Positions 23,816-34,393 of a stretch of 64,000 nt of DNA are shown here, one piece after another. The notes below the pieces were generated by a model. The model was not told the origin of the DNA. It made no database searches and saw only the letters and a program-made list of their open reading frames with translations. The position numbers and the translations under genes are program-made. Every line of letters starts with the position of its first letter. The stretch's first letter is position 1. The stretch is from Isoetes taiwanensis (taxonomy: Eukaryota; Streptophyta; Lycopodiopsida; Isoetales; Isoetaceae). The stretch spans positions 281,670 through 345,669 of the forward strand of contig JAJEKV010000031.1 in NCBI GenBank assembly GCA_021234155.1. Direction: 5' to 3'.

Positions 23816-26800
23816 CTTTCACCCAAATGATCATGATATGATAATTATAGATTCAGGAGCTGAGAGGACAGTGACATCTTCTTCAAAATTGCTTAAGGAT
23901 TGCAAAAAGATGGCAAGAGGGCATGTGCAACTAGGGAATGGGGATTTGCAAGAAATCAAGGACACAGGAATGCTCGAACTTTATGATCTTGAAGGGAAGG
24001 CTGTTAAACTAGAAAATGTTCTTTGTGTACCAGGCCTAGTTAGAAATCTGATTTCAGTATGTCAGTTAGTGGATCTCGGATATAAAGTTCTGTTTGAGAG
24101 ATTGCAATGTAAAGTGTTCTTCAATAATATATTAAAGTTTGTTGGTAAAAGGGTTGGCAACCTGTTTGGATTAAATCTGAATCAATATGCTTCAAGTATA
24201 AATCTTGTAACTTGTACCAACTTAAAAACATGGCATGAGAGGATGTGCCATGTAAATTCCAAGACTGCACAACTCATGTTGAAGAAAGGGTTAATTAAAG
24301 GCTCTGGTGCAAATGATGAGAAGTTCAAATGCATTGGCTGTATTTTGGGAAAACATACCAAACTGCCTTTTAAAAAATCAGTAAAGAGGGCAAAGAATAA
24401 ATTAGATTTGATACACACAGATTTGTGTGGGCCATTGAATGTGACCAGTTTTTCAGGGAAGAGGTACTTCATGACATTTATTGATGATTATAGTAGGATG
24501 ACCAGGGTGTACTACCTAAGGACAAAGGATTCAGCACTGGAGGCATTCAAAATCTTTGCAAATGAGGTGCAGGTTGAAACAGGGAGGAAAATCAAATGCT
24601 TGAGATCAGATAGGGGAGGTGAGTTCATGTCAAATGAATTCAAGAGTTATTGCAATGAGCAAGGTATCAGAAGGCAGCTGACATGTAGATTCTCACCTCA
24701 GCAAAATGGAATTGCTGAAAGGAAAAATAGGACAATTCTCAATGCAGTAAGAAGCATGCTCAAATATTCAGGGCTGCCAAATTTCCTTTGGGAAGAGGCA
24801 GTTAAGACAGCAGTATACGTTCAAAACATGGTACCATCTATAAGTATTAAAGGTGAAATTCCTATAACATTGTGGTCGGGCAAAGTACCAGATTATGAAA
24901 GGCTTAAAGCCTATGGATGTTTGGCATTTGTGCATGTGCCTGATGAACTGAGAAAGAAACTTGATGACAAAGCATATATAACATACATGGTTGGCTATGA
25001 TCAAGAATCTAAGGCCTATAGGCTGTATGATTCAAGCAAAAGGACAATCATAATTAGCCGAGATGTACTGTTTGATGAGGAGCAGTATTATAAGGTGTTA
25101 CCTAAGATTAACAATCAGGGTCAGATTACTAAATGTCAAGCAACAGAAGTAACAAATCTGCAAAAGGAGCAAGCTGAACCAGACAGTGATGAAGATGAAG
25201 ATATTGAACCAGAACAGATGCTAACTAATGCTAATCATGTGGATTTTGAAAATGTGCAGCCAGGGGATCTAGCTGACCAGCAAGATGAGAGTCAACCCAA
25301 GGTTATAAGGAGAAGGAAAAGAACCGAAACCGAGATACTCAGAGGAGAAGCTGAAGAAAACTTGGAAGCATTTGGAAGGGATCACTTGGGCAAGAGCAAA
25401 AGACTCAAGGAACAAGAAGATGAGGTACTTGGACTGTTTGAAATTTTAATGCAATTAGATGTCTCAGTGCCAAAGACCTATGATGAAGCAATATCCTCAC
25501 CTGATAGTAAAAGCTGGGTAAGAGCAATGCAAGAAGAAATGCAATCATTTAACAGGACAAATACCTATGAAGTGGTAGACAGACCAAATGATAAAAATAT
25601 TGTGGGGAACAAATGGTTGTTCAAGATTAAGACTCAAGCTGATGGAGTAACACCCAAATTTAAGGCCAGGTTAGTGGCCCAAGGATTTACTCAAAGATAT
25701 GGACAGGATTATGAAGAAACATTCTCTCCACTTGTTAAGATGAACAGTATAAGAATGCTATTGTCAATTGCAAATGCATCTGACTTGGAAATTCATCATA
25801 TGGACGTGACAACAGCATTTTTAAATGCTAAATTAGAAGAAGAAATTTACATGAAACTGCCTCCAGGTTTTGAAGCAGATGCAGGGAAGGTCTGGAAATT
25901 AAACAAAGCAGTTTATGGGCTCAAACAGTTTCCAAGAGAGTGGTACAAGTGTATAGACACTTTTCTCAAAGAACAAGGTTTTACAAAATTGCAAAATGAT
26001 GGTAACCTCTACAAGTTTCAGAAAGGAGCTAAATGGTGCATAATTGCACTCTATGTTGATGACAATATAATGGTGGCAAATGGCACAGATATCTTGGAGT
26101 ATTGCAAGGCCATTTTGAAAAATAAATTCAAGATGTCGGATCTGGGAGAATTAAAAAAATTCTTGGGAATAGAGGTGCATAGAAACAGAGCAAACAAGAC
26201 TCTGACCTTAACTCAGGAAGGGCAGATTGAAGGCATGCTCAACAAATTTAAGATGACAGAATGCAATACCTGCAAGACACCTATAGTACCAGGCTGCAAA
26301 ATTTCTGCCAGGATGTGTCCCAAAACAGAAACTAAGAGAGAAGAAATGAGTGATATACCATACATGTCATTAATTGGATGTTTAGCATATGTGGCTAATT
26401 GTACTAGGCCAGATATTGCTTATGTGGTCAACATGCTGAGTAGGTATAATAATGACCCAGGGAAGGAGCACTGGATAGCAGCAAAACGGGTTTTAAGATA
26501 TTTAAAAGGTACAATAAATCATGGCATTTGCTATAGCACTGAAGATATGCAGTTGTTAGCTTACTGTGATGCAGATTGGGGAGGGGACCTTGATACAAGG
26601 AAATCTACATCTGGATACTTAACATTCATAGGAGGAGCACCTATTAGTTGGAAATGCAAAAAACAACATGCAACAGCCATGTCTAGTGCAAAGGCTGAGT
26701 ATGCATCTGCTGTGTTGGCAACGAAAGAAGTGATCTGGGAAAGAAGGTTGCTGGTTGAACTTGGTTACAATCAAAATCAAGCAACTGAATTATTCTGTGA

Positions 26801-27031
26801 TAGCACCAGCTGCATTGCCATGACAAAGGTCCAGTATTCCATGAAAGGTCAAAACACATAGAATTAGAACTGCATTTTATCAGAGAAATTGTTGGGAAGG
26901 ACATAGTTAAGTTGATCTATGTCAATACAAAAAACCAATTAGCAGATCTGCTCACAAAACCCCTGCCAGAAAGAAGGTTTACTGAGTTGAAGAGTTTGAT
27001 ACAATTCTTAGATTATAACATGAAGGGGGAA
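23816..27031 (+). pseudogene. Ty1/copia retrotransposon polyprotein (protease, integrase, RT, RNase H), 5'-truncated
   Basis: The frame is open for about 1,010 codons up to 26861. Domains in order are the protease motif IIIDSGAERTVTSS at the very start, the GAG-pre-integrase HERMCHVN segment, and an integrase core with HTDLCGPL, FIDDYSR, RSDRGGEF and a HNGIAER-like QQNGIAERKNR. Reverse transcriptase follows with NIVGNKWLFKIK, MDVTTAFLNAKLEEEIYM and the catalytic LYVDDNIMVA, then RNase H with AYCDADWGGDLDTRKSTSGY and SSAKAEYASA. The gag part is absent. Near 26835 a one-base shift breaks the last part of RNase H; the other frame continues with HERSKHIELELHFIRE and LADLLTKPLPERRF to about 27030. 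A purine tract GAAGGGGGA ends at 27031. A near-intact but incomplete element. Confidence 0.93.
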
Positions 27032-27720
27032 TGTTGAAATGCTCATGTTATAATTATGGGATCACCTTGAAGATGCAGGTATCATATGTGGGAGAATCAT
27101 GAAGCAAGGGATTCATTGCCAAGGTTAAATATAAGTTTACCTAAGCTATGGTGGCATTTTCATATGGTCGAGTTCAATGGTTACGAGATCATAAATTATT
27201 AATAGTAGTCTAAGTGGAGATTGACACGAAAACGTTTAAAGGGGGAAAGCCTTTTTGAAATTGTCCCGATATGGAATGCTTATGCTAAAGAGGCTCGATC
27301 GGCCCGCCATAGCGGCCGGATCTGAGCTATAACAATGTACAAGAAGTATAGATGGTTGCACTGTTTGTTTGCATTGCAGGCAGGAGCTAAGGGGTGGAGA
27401 TCCGATCATTCGAATTGAAGATTTGAAGGAAGTCAAACGTGGTCAATACCTTGGCTACAGTAAAAACACTGTAGCAGTTCGAAGGTTTGAAGATATTATC
27501 ATATAATCTATTGGTTTATTGATTTAATGACCTTAATATATGACATTGAGAATGATTTGAATCTTGAAGACTTGTGATCACAATGAAGTGATGAAGGTTA
27601 AGAAAATTTGTGACATTGTTAAGTTGAAGTATTGCCTATGGTCTATGCAATTTTATCTTTGAATAGACTATATAAGGTGTTTAAATTTAACTTGCTTGTT
27701 GTTTGATTTCTTCATATTCA
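27032..27720 (+). repeat. 3' LTR of the copia element (right end uncertain)
   Basis: TGTTGAAATGCTCATG directly follows the purine tract, the usual start of a copia LTR. Inside are a TATA box (ACTATATAAGG at about 27666-27676) and a short inverted repeat around 27455-27475 (CTACAGT...ACTGTAG). I could not find a second LTR copy in the window, so the right boundary is not defined and may lie beyond 27720. Confidence 0.6.
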
Positions 27721-28529
27721 TATTGGTTTCAGACCCCGATGCATGCCAGAGGCTTCGGACTCCTTGTCCAGTGTTGCTGCATTTGGATTCAATGTCGGGC
27801 ATGCACTCGGCACTGTTTCGCCACTTTGTAAGTTTAATTCTGCCCCTTTCAGGTCCATTTTTTGTTTCCTCTGATTCCTTTGGCCACAGATTTATGAAGA
27901 GGTGGAATTTTGAGTCCTCCAGATTGCACAATGCCTCCTGCGTCTCTTTGAAGGTCCCTCAGCAGGAAAACACCCAGGATTGCAGAATTTACACGATTTG
28001 TTTCATCAAGTGGTTCCTGCAGGATATGTGCAACACCAAAGAGCAGTCTGTGGGTATTTTGTGTGTCCAATTTTATCTAATCTTATTCGAACTTCGTGCT
28101 AATTTTCTCGGTTGCAGGTTGTGGATACTTCCAAATGGTTTGGGCATGCTGAGATCGACCAGACGAGGTCCTCATTTGCAGTGATGCTATAAAAATTGGG
28201 AGACTGTGTCCAGCAAAGAAGAAGCACCTTCCACTTGCCCGAGGGAGATTGGAGTGAAACCGGTGGCCCTATGACCCGTTTAAGGATCAATGGCCCTTGA
28301 GTTTTTATTATCTGTGTGTGAATATGTGAATAGAACAGCAAAAATCCCAGCAATGCTGGGTTTAATCTGAGTTCCCGAATATATCAGAATTTGAATTCAG
28401 TTGAATTTGAATGTATTTTAGCGCGAATCTGTTTCGAAATGTTTGAACGTGAATATTCGAATATGCCGTCCATACCACCACTTAAAAAATAGAGAACTAT
28501 TTGTCTGGCCAATGGTCGAAAATGTAGGT
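27721..28529. other. Unassigned sequence after the copia LTR
   Basis: A plus-strand open frame runs 27696-28184 but matches nothing I know and starts inside the probable LTR, so I do not call it a gene. The rest is AT-rich. Confidence 0.35.
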
Positions 28530-28800
28530 AGGTGATTCCTTCGCAAGATATCTCTAAAGTCGTCATCTATCCGGTGGAATCACAAGATGGTGATTCCATG
28601 CCATGGAATGCCCGTCGACATCATTGCATGCCGCAGGCATTAATTGCTTTTTCACGGCAAATCCTGCCATTCTGATGGACGTCTAACTGACGTACGCAAC
28701 AAGGAATGAAACGGCGCCACGTCAGCGGCTATACTGACGGACAATTTAGGGCCAAATCTGGGCCCATAGGGGGTGATTCCACTCCACAGAATCATCCTTC
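28530..28800. repeat. GTGATTCC-containing repeat cluster, left copy
   Basis: Three units with the GTGATTCC core occur here (about 28535, 28589 and 28770), two of them followed after 6-8 bases by GGAAT or AGAAT. An isolated further copy lies at 29847-29870 (GGTGATTCCATACCATGGAAT). The same motif forms a dense array at 39995-40760. Confidence 0.65.
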
Positions 28801-29484
28801 GGCCGCCGGACCAGGACCATCCTCTTCGTATTCACTCATAATTCCTTGGCTGTCGCTCCTGTGAGGCGCTTCGATCTTCCCCATCGGCGCTTGCTTCCCA
28901 GTCATCGGCGCTAGCTTTCAGTTTATCATCAGGTCCAGCAACCTCTGTGCCTCTATAATTCGGTAAGAATCATGTTCGCCTGTTAAACGAAATGATGGAT
29001 GTTCTTACCATTTGTTGCTGAGTTCCAGGCATGGCGGACTGCCCCCCAATAGCCATACTCGACGGCGTCCTCGTGGTGGACCTCGGTTTTCTGGAGGTGC
29101 TCAAGGAGTGCAGGCTTGAGAGTTTGTAGGAGCGTCTCCGGAGTCGTGCAATGGTAGAGGTGCCGCCAATTTCTGTCGCCATACCTTCGGGACACGGTTG
29201 TGAATGCATTAGGATTCCTGTGAAGGTTTCCAACATTTCACACATCCCCGGGCACGAGACGCTTGATGAGGAGTGGACAAAGAATCTGTTTGCCTACATT
29301 CACGAAACTGAAGTGCCGAAGGAGTTATCTGCAAAGTGTGGCTGCAAAGATTCTGCTGGTTGAAAGCGAGTGAAGGAGGAATGCAAGGATGAGCCAGATG
29401 ACGGTGATTTTGTGTTCCCGGTTGCCTGCTGCAAGGACCCAAGTTCTGGGAGGGTTAACTGGTCTACCAACAAGGTGTGACTTC
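28801..29484 (+). pseudogene. Unidentified gene relic with leader intron
   Basis: A leader-like segment ends at a plausible donor (ATTCG|GTAAGAATC near 28962), and an acceptor (GAGTTCCAG near 29028) precedes ATG at 29031. From there one frame reads MADCPPIAILDGVLVVDLG and continues with a cysteine-rich segment (HGCECIRIPVKVSN, LSAKCGCKDSAG) and FVFPVACCKDPSSGR to a TGA at about 29480. In-frame stops at 29128 (TAG) and 29361 (TGA) break it. I do not recognise the family. It faces the MULE/SWIM gene on the other strand and could be the second gene of the same transposon, or a captured host fragment. Confidence 0.4.
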
Positions 29485-29919
29485 ATTCGCTGCTGTTCGT
29501 TTGATGTTCTTTATTTCTACTGCAACTAACTCACTGCATGAACTACGCAGAGAAAACGAGCCCGCCCCAGTTACAGTGCATAGCCCGCGATGATTAATGA
29601 AGGAGGAGCGTCTTTTTTTTTTTGTTTCTGTTGACACACCTTTCTATGAATCCGGAGGAATTCTGAATACCTCTTGAGTTTTGAGTTCCTGGTAGCTACC
29701 TTGCTTAAGGCCTTTTTTTGAGAATACAAATCTAAGTTATTGGATGTTCAATCTGTTCAGTTAGCTTCTAATTGCAAGCACATGCAACTTATCCATGCAT
29801 ACAAACTGTTTTTTCCAGATGTATTCTGTGCAATGGCCATGTATGGTGATTCCATACCATGGAATATTCTAAACATATTGTGAATTTACACAAAATTATG
29901 AATTTATACATAACATATT
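29485..29919. other. Noncoding spacer
   Basis: AT-rich sequence with T tracts at 29614-29623 and 29713-29718, plus one isolated GTGATTCC...GGAAT unit at 29847-29870. No gene seen. Confidence 0.5.
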
Positions 29920-30855
29920 TATACATAGAGCAGATAAACAAAGTAATTAGACATTTAGTGGATTACTTAGTGGAGTATTTGTACATAGTACTTGTACAGG
30001 TAGTATTTGTACATACGGTATTTGTACATAGAGTATTTATACGAAGAGTATATGTACATAGAGTATTTATACATGTAGTAGTTAGGGTTATACGTGGAGT
30101 AGATACATAGAGTATTTGTACATACAATAGCTATACGTAGAGTATTTGTACATAGAGTAGTTATACATAGACTGGTTATACATACAGTAGTTATACATGG
30201 AGTAGTATAACTTGGAGTAGTTAGGGTTATACATGGAGTAGTTAGGGTTATACATAGAGTATTTATACATGTGTAGTAGTTAGGGTTATACATGGAGTAG
30301 TATAACTTGGAGTAGTTATACATGGAGTATTTATGCCTGGAATAGCTATACATGGAGTAGTATAACTTGAAGTAGTTATACATAGAGTATTTGTGCATAG
30401 AGTATTTGTACATACAATAGTTATACATAGAGTATTCATACATATAGAGTATTTATACATGTAGTAGTTAGGGTTATACATGGAGTAGTTAGGGTTATAC
30501 ATAGAGTATTTATACATGTAGTAGTTAGGGTTATACATGGAGTAGTTAGGGTTATACATAGAGTTAGGGTTATACATGTAGTAGTTAGGGTTATACATGG
30601 AGTAGATACATAGAGTATTTGTACATACAATAGTTATACATAGAGTAGTTATACATGGAGTATTTGTACATACATTGGTTATACATAGAGTAGTTATACA
30701 TGAAGTATTTGTACATACTTTGGTTATACATAGAGTCGTTATACATGAAGTATTTGTACATACATTGGTTATACATAGAGTAGTTATACATGAAGTATTT
30801 GTACATACTTTGGTTATACATGGAGTAGTTATACATAGTACATAGAGTTTTTGTA
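29920..30855. repeat. Minisatellite of 15-bp units with 21-bp telomere-like variants
   Basis: The stretch is a tandem array of the 15-mer TACATRGAGTAKTTR with variants (TACATACAATAGTTA, TACATGAAGTATTTG). Some units are 21 bp long because AGGGTT is inserted, giving TACATGGAGTAGTTAGGGTTA. These are concentrated in about 30220-30600. Others are 30-bp compounds containing TATAACTTGGAG. Because 15, 21 and 30 are all multiples of three, the minus strand stays open as Met-Tyr-Lys/Asn-Tyr-Ser repeats; I regard that as a by-product and not a protein. Confidence 0.9.
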
Positions 30856-32419
30856 CACAACACATCTAGGCAAGGTTTTCCATTTCATATTCCTTCCAAC
30901 CAAGTTTCCTTTTCTTTGCCTCCCTCTTCCCTATTTCCAAGAGTGGTTTCACCCTAGCAAGACTCGTGCCATAAGCCTCCTCTTCCACAACACCGGAGAT
31001 GTTATGGTTGTGTCATTGGCCTCCTCCTCGCTCATCCTTTCAAGTCTTGTGTCAAGTTTGCCCTCATCATCACTTCCGTGGCTATGAGGAGGGTGGGATC
31101 CTTTGAGGCCCGCTCCAAAACCCTAGCAACACAAGACTCCAAAGATGCCCTAGCATCTTCCACTGTCAAGCCAACTTTTGGGGTTGGTTTAATGTCCTCT
31201 AGACTAATTATGTCCACCTCGGCCCCTTCAAGGATATCAGCATGGGTGTTACCAAATCTATATGGGCGCAAGAGCTCCATGCCACCACATGCATTTCCAT
31301 GTTGGGACCCTAGAACTTTAAGGAGGTCTTGATCCCTGTACCTATCCATCATTTGGATAACCTTCACTTGGTGTTTGCAAATGTTCCCCTTGGCGCCCCA
31401 TGGGCAATCACAACTCGCCCAATTCCTATGTGCCCCATTGACAAAGTAAGGTTGGCGGTTCAAATCAAGAGTTTGGACATAGGCCTCTCCTCCATCGGGG
31501 TCCACAAATGTGTTTGCATCATCGGGAATTTGCCTAGCCCCGCGAATAGCCGACTCTATAATTTGCTCTTGTGATGTGTTTATCACAAAACCAGCTTCCT
31601 TCAACCCACTGTTAGCAAGCAAATGATACAGTATGGAGGGTTAGTGCATACATGAACCAAATTTTAGTCACTTCTAGTAATTACCTAGAGTATGCCATGT
31701 GGGTCTCCACATCATGGACAAGCATGTGAAGTAGCCAATCTATCCTCCTGCCTTTTAGTTGGGACTTGGAAATCCCAAGGCACAATTTTAGTGCCTTGTG
31801 CCAAGCCTCTATTGCAGCATTGGTTTCTTGATTGGAATGGGGAAAGATTCTTGTGGCCAGGACCCAATCACAAATGTTGCGAGTCCACTCTTGCTCATGT
31901 AGGCCTGCCAACTTTGGATATTGTGGGTACTTTCTCTTTAGTGTTTCCAACTTCCTCGAAGCCTCTTGTCTAACAGCCTCTATGTAATCATCCCCGTACT
32001 CATTGTTACCTGGGGGACACTTTGTTCCATACATGATCTCGCCCAACTCCTTGAACATTTGGTTCCTCTTTCACATTCTTTGTCAACCACTTCAACCAAT
32101 CTCTCCTCACGTGCCAGATGCAAAGGTTGACACGTATGCTAGGGAAAACCTATGGTGGAGAGGGAAAGTTGAGACATATGGTTAGTATGGAACAAAATAA
32201 ACCAAAATGAAAACGAGGATAACTAGGAAACATTGTTACCTTCTTTATTGTATGTATTTCGGCATCACAAGAATCGGTGATACATTAGAGGAGGTGGCCC
32301 TTAAAAAATGGGCCTTTTATTTTGGTGAAGGGTCAGGTTTGGTTTTAGGTTCGGATTAGGTATGGGTTAATATGGTAATTATTATAAGTCTGGTATGGTT
32401 TAATAAGTTCGATTCCGTT

Positions 32420-32520
32420 GGGAGCGCCGCTGTAGCAGGCCGAGGGATCAGGGATGCACTAAGCTCAGGCCGAGGGATGCACTAAGCTCAGGCCGATTGC
32501 AGGCCGAGGGATTGCAGGCA
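32420..32520 (+). repeat. Short tandem repeat (CAGGCCGAGGGAT family)
   Basis: Units of about 28 bp built from CAGGCCGAGGGATGCACTAAG are repeated three to four times with decay between 32435 and 32520, directly upstream of the phospholipase D fragment. Confidence 0.75.
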
Positions 32521-32527
32521 CTTCGTT

Positions 32528-32862
32528 TACATTGAGAATCAGTATTTTCTTAGCAGTTCTTTTGCATGGGATTGTGATCAGGAAGTAGAGGCTGTTCATT
32601 TGATTCCCAGGGAATTGGCATTGAAAATTGCTAGAAAGATTGAAGCTGGGGAGAGGTTTATGGTATATATTGTAGTTCCTATGTGGCCAGAGGGTATTCC
32701 TGAGAGTGGGCCAGTGCAGGCAATACTATATTGGCAGAGAAAAACCATGGAGATGATGTATTATACTGTTGCAAAAGCTTTGAAAAATAAGGGCATTAAT
32801 GGTGTAAGTCGCAAGGACTATCTTGCTTTCTATTGTCTATCTTGCTTTCTATTGTCTAGATG
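32528..32862 (+). pseudogene. Phospholipase D fragment captured inside the insertion
   Basis: Plant PLD hydrolyses membrane phospholipids to phosphatidic acid. The frame starts exactly at the conserved [14 protein letters not shown] and runs through [52 protein letters not shown] and the DYLAFYCL segment, which lies between the two HKD motifs of C2-type PLDs. Neither HKD motif is present, so it cannot be catalytic. The last codons are duplicated: a 19-bp unit (TATCTTGCTTTCTATTGTC) at 32819-32837 is repeated at 32838-32856, after which the frame stops. It looks like a single captured exon. Confidence 0.9.
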
Positions 32863-32991
32863 AGCCTAGCCATTTTCAAATTGCTTCCCAAAGAAATAGT
32901 GTAGCAATTTGCTTCACAGATTTGATTTTGTTGTTTTGGTGTACCGTCATCTCATTCAAGCTCTATTATTCAGTTTTAGTTTGAGAGCTAC

Positions 32992-34190
32992 ATGTCTCTA
33001 TCTAGCAACCATATTAATTCAGGAATGGCACTAGTACAAGGAATTGGTGAAATTGACTCTGTTAGGACGAGAATAGGGATAATTTCAACAGGTGACTGGG
33101 TTACAATGCAGCCCCCAAATGCAGTACAGATTATTCACTTGCATTGGAAAGGTAGAGTAATGGCATTTAGAGTAAATCAATCTGGAAAGATAGAAGCATT
33201 AGTGCAACATGTCTATGAAAGTAAAGATATGGCAACAAGGGTTCAGCATGGTAGATTTCCAAACTCTATTTTTCCTTCAGATGCTTTTGAATGGGAAAGC
33301 ATTGATTGCTTCACATCTAAATTTACTGACCTACCACATTAGCTATAGAGGGATGTTTGCAAGTAGCACATCAATAGCTCTCGCAGCAGCAAATGATCTT
33401 CTTTATAGTCATGAGTATCTCGTACAAAACACTCGAGCAATATGGTGTAGTAAACGACCATTAGAACAACCACTTGCAAATGAGCTTAGAAATAATTTAA
33501 AAGCAAGTTATGTTCTTCAAAGCCAAGATCATGCAAGACATTCAGGCAAGCTTGAAGAAGAGTGAAGGGACCGCAAAGTTAGACTTGGATGGGTTTTGAT
33601 TCCGACATGTTTGAAGCTTTATTTGGAAGTTCCCGCCACAAAAAAAAACAGAGAAGCAGTCATATGCACAAAGCTGGACTTATTGCATGGTTGGAAGATA
33701 AGAAAGTACGTACTTGAATTTGAGGAGATTGAATGTAGAGTTCAGGAAGATAAGCTTTTTTATAGGTACGTTTTACTTGGTCTATTAATCGTGTGTATTG
33801 TAAAAGCATTTGATTTAGACTATTTCTAAATTGACCATATCCATACTTCCATCTTTTCACAGGTATTACTTTTCAAGACAAAAACTCTCTTTGAAATTTG
33901 AATTTAGGAGGTTTCGCCGAGCAGCTAGTACTAATTATCAGTGGCATCCTCTTGAGCAAGATGACGATGAACATGCGAATGTCACATCTTTGACAATGTG
34001 CAAGAATGGAAGTCCATATCGGCACTTTGAGCTTCCAACAAATGCTGTCCTTCGAGATGTTAGATCTTTGCTTCTAGAGTATGAACCTTCATTGGTATTT
34101 TTCTTTTGTCTCAATGGCCGAGTCATTCGGGGCCGTAGGGAATTGACAGTAAAATGTCATGAGTTGAATAACATAGACATTGTCACCTAA
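32992..34190 (+). pseudogene. Unrecognised multi-exon gene fragment inside the insertion
   Basis: Three plus-strand stretches look coding. 32992-33342 contains GDWVTMQPPNAVQIIHLHW and VYESKDMATRVQHGRFPN. 33353-33762 contains AANDLLYSHEYLVQNTRAIW, RKVRLGWVLIPTCLKLYLEV and LDLLHGWKIRKYVLEFEE, in more than one frame. 33863-34190 begins YYFSRQKLSLKFEFRRFRR and ends in a segment with the spacing of a ubiquitin-like fold (PTNAVLRDVRSLLLEYEP, CLNGRVIRG). A clean GT-AG intron (33766-33862, 97 bp) joins FYR to YYFS in frame. I do not recognise the family. Frame changes near 33345 and 33565 suggest a decayed captured gene, possibly transcribed. Confidence 0.5.
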
Positions 34191-34277
34191 ATGCCTCTTT
34201 ATGGGGTTAAATCAAATCCTTATGGGTGTTGTATCAAATCTAATATCATTACAAGCAACCATCTCACTGATTCCATG

Positions 34278-34393
34278 AACATCATCTTATGGAAAAATAT
34301 TTTTCCTCAACTACTGCTATTAGTTTCGTCTTAAAACATCATCTTATGGAAAAATATTTTTCCTCAACTACTGCTGTTAGTTTCGTCTTAAAT
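34278..34393. repeat. 57-bp unit, two tandem copies
   Basis: The unit starting CATCATCTTATGGAAAAATA and ending GTTTCGTCTTAAA occurs twice back to back with one base changed (CTATTAG versus CTGTTAG). Confidence 0.9.

Noticed and set aside
27696-28184. 162-codon plus-strand frame after the copia LTR
   Set aside because: It starts in probable LTR sequence and contains no recognisable domain; left unassigned.
30220-30600. True telomeric repeat tract
   Set aside because: TTAGGG-type motifs are single inserts within longer units, never tandem.
29967-30865. Minus-strand open frames of Met-Tyr-Lys-Tyr-Ser repeats
   Set aside because: The array unit is 15 bp, a multiple of three, so frames stay open by arithmetic. 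There is no start context or domain.
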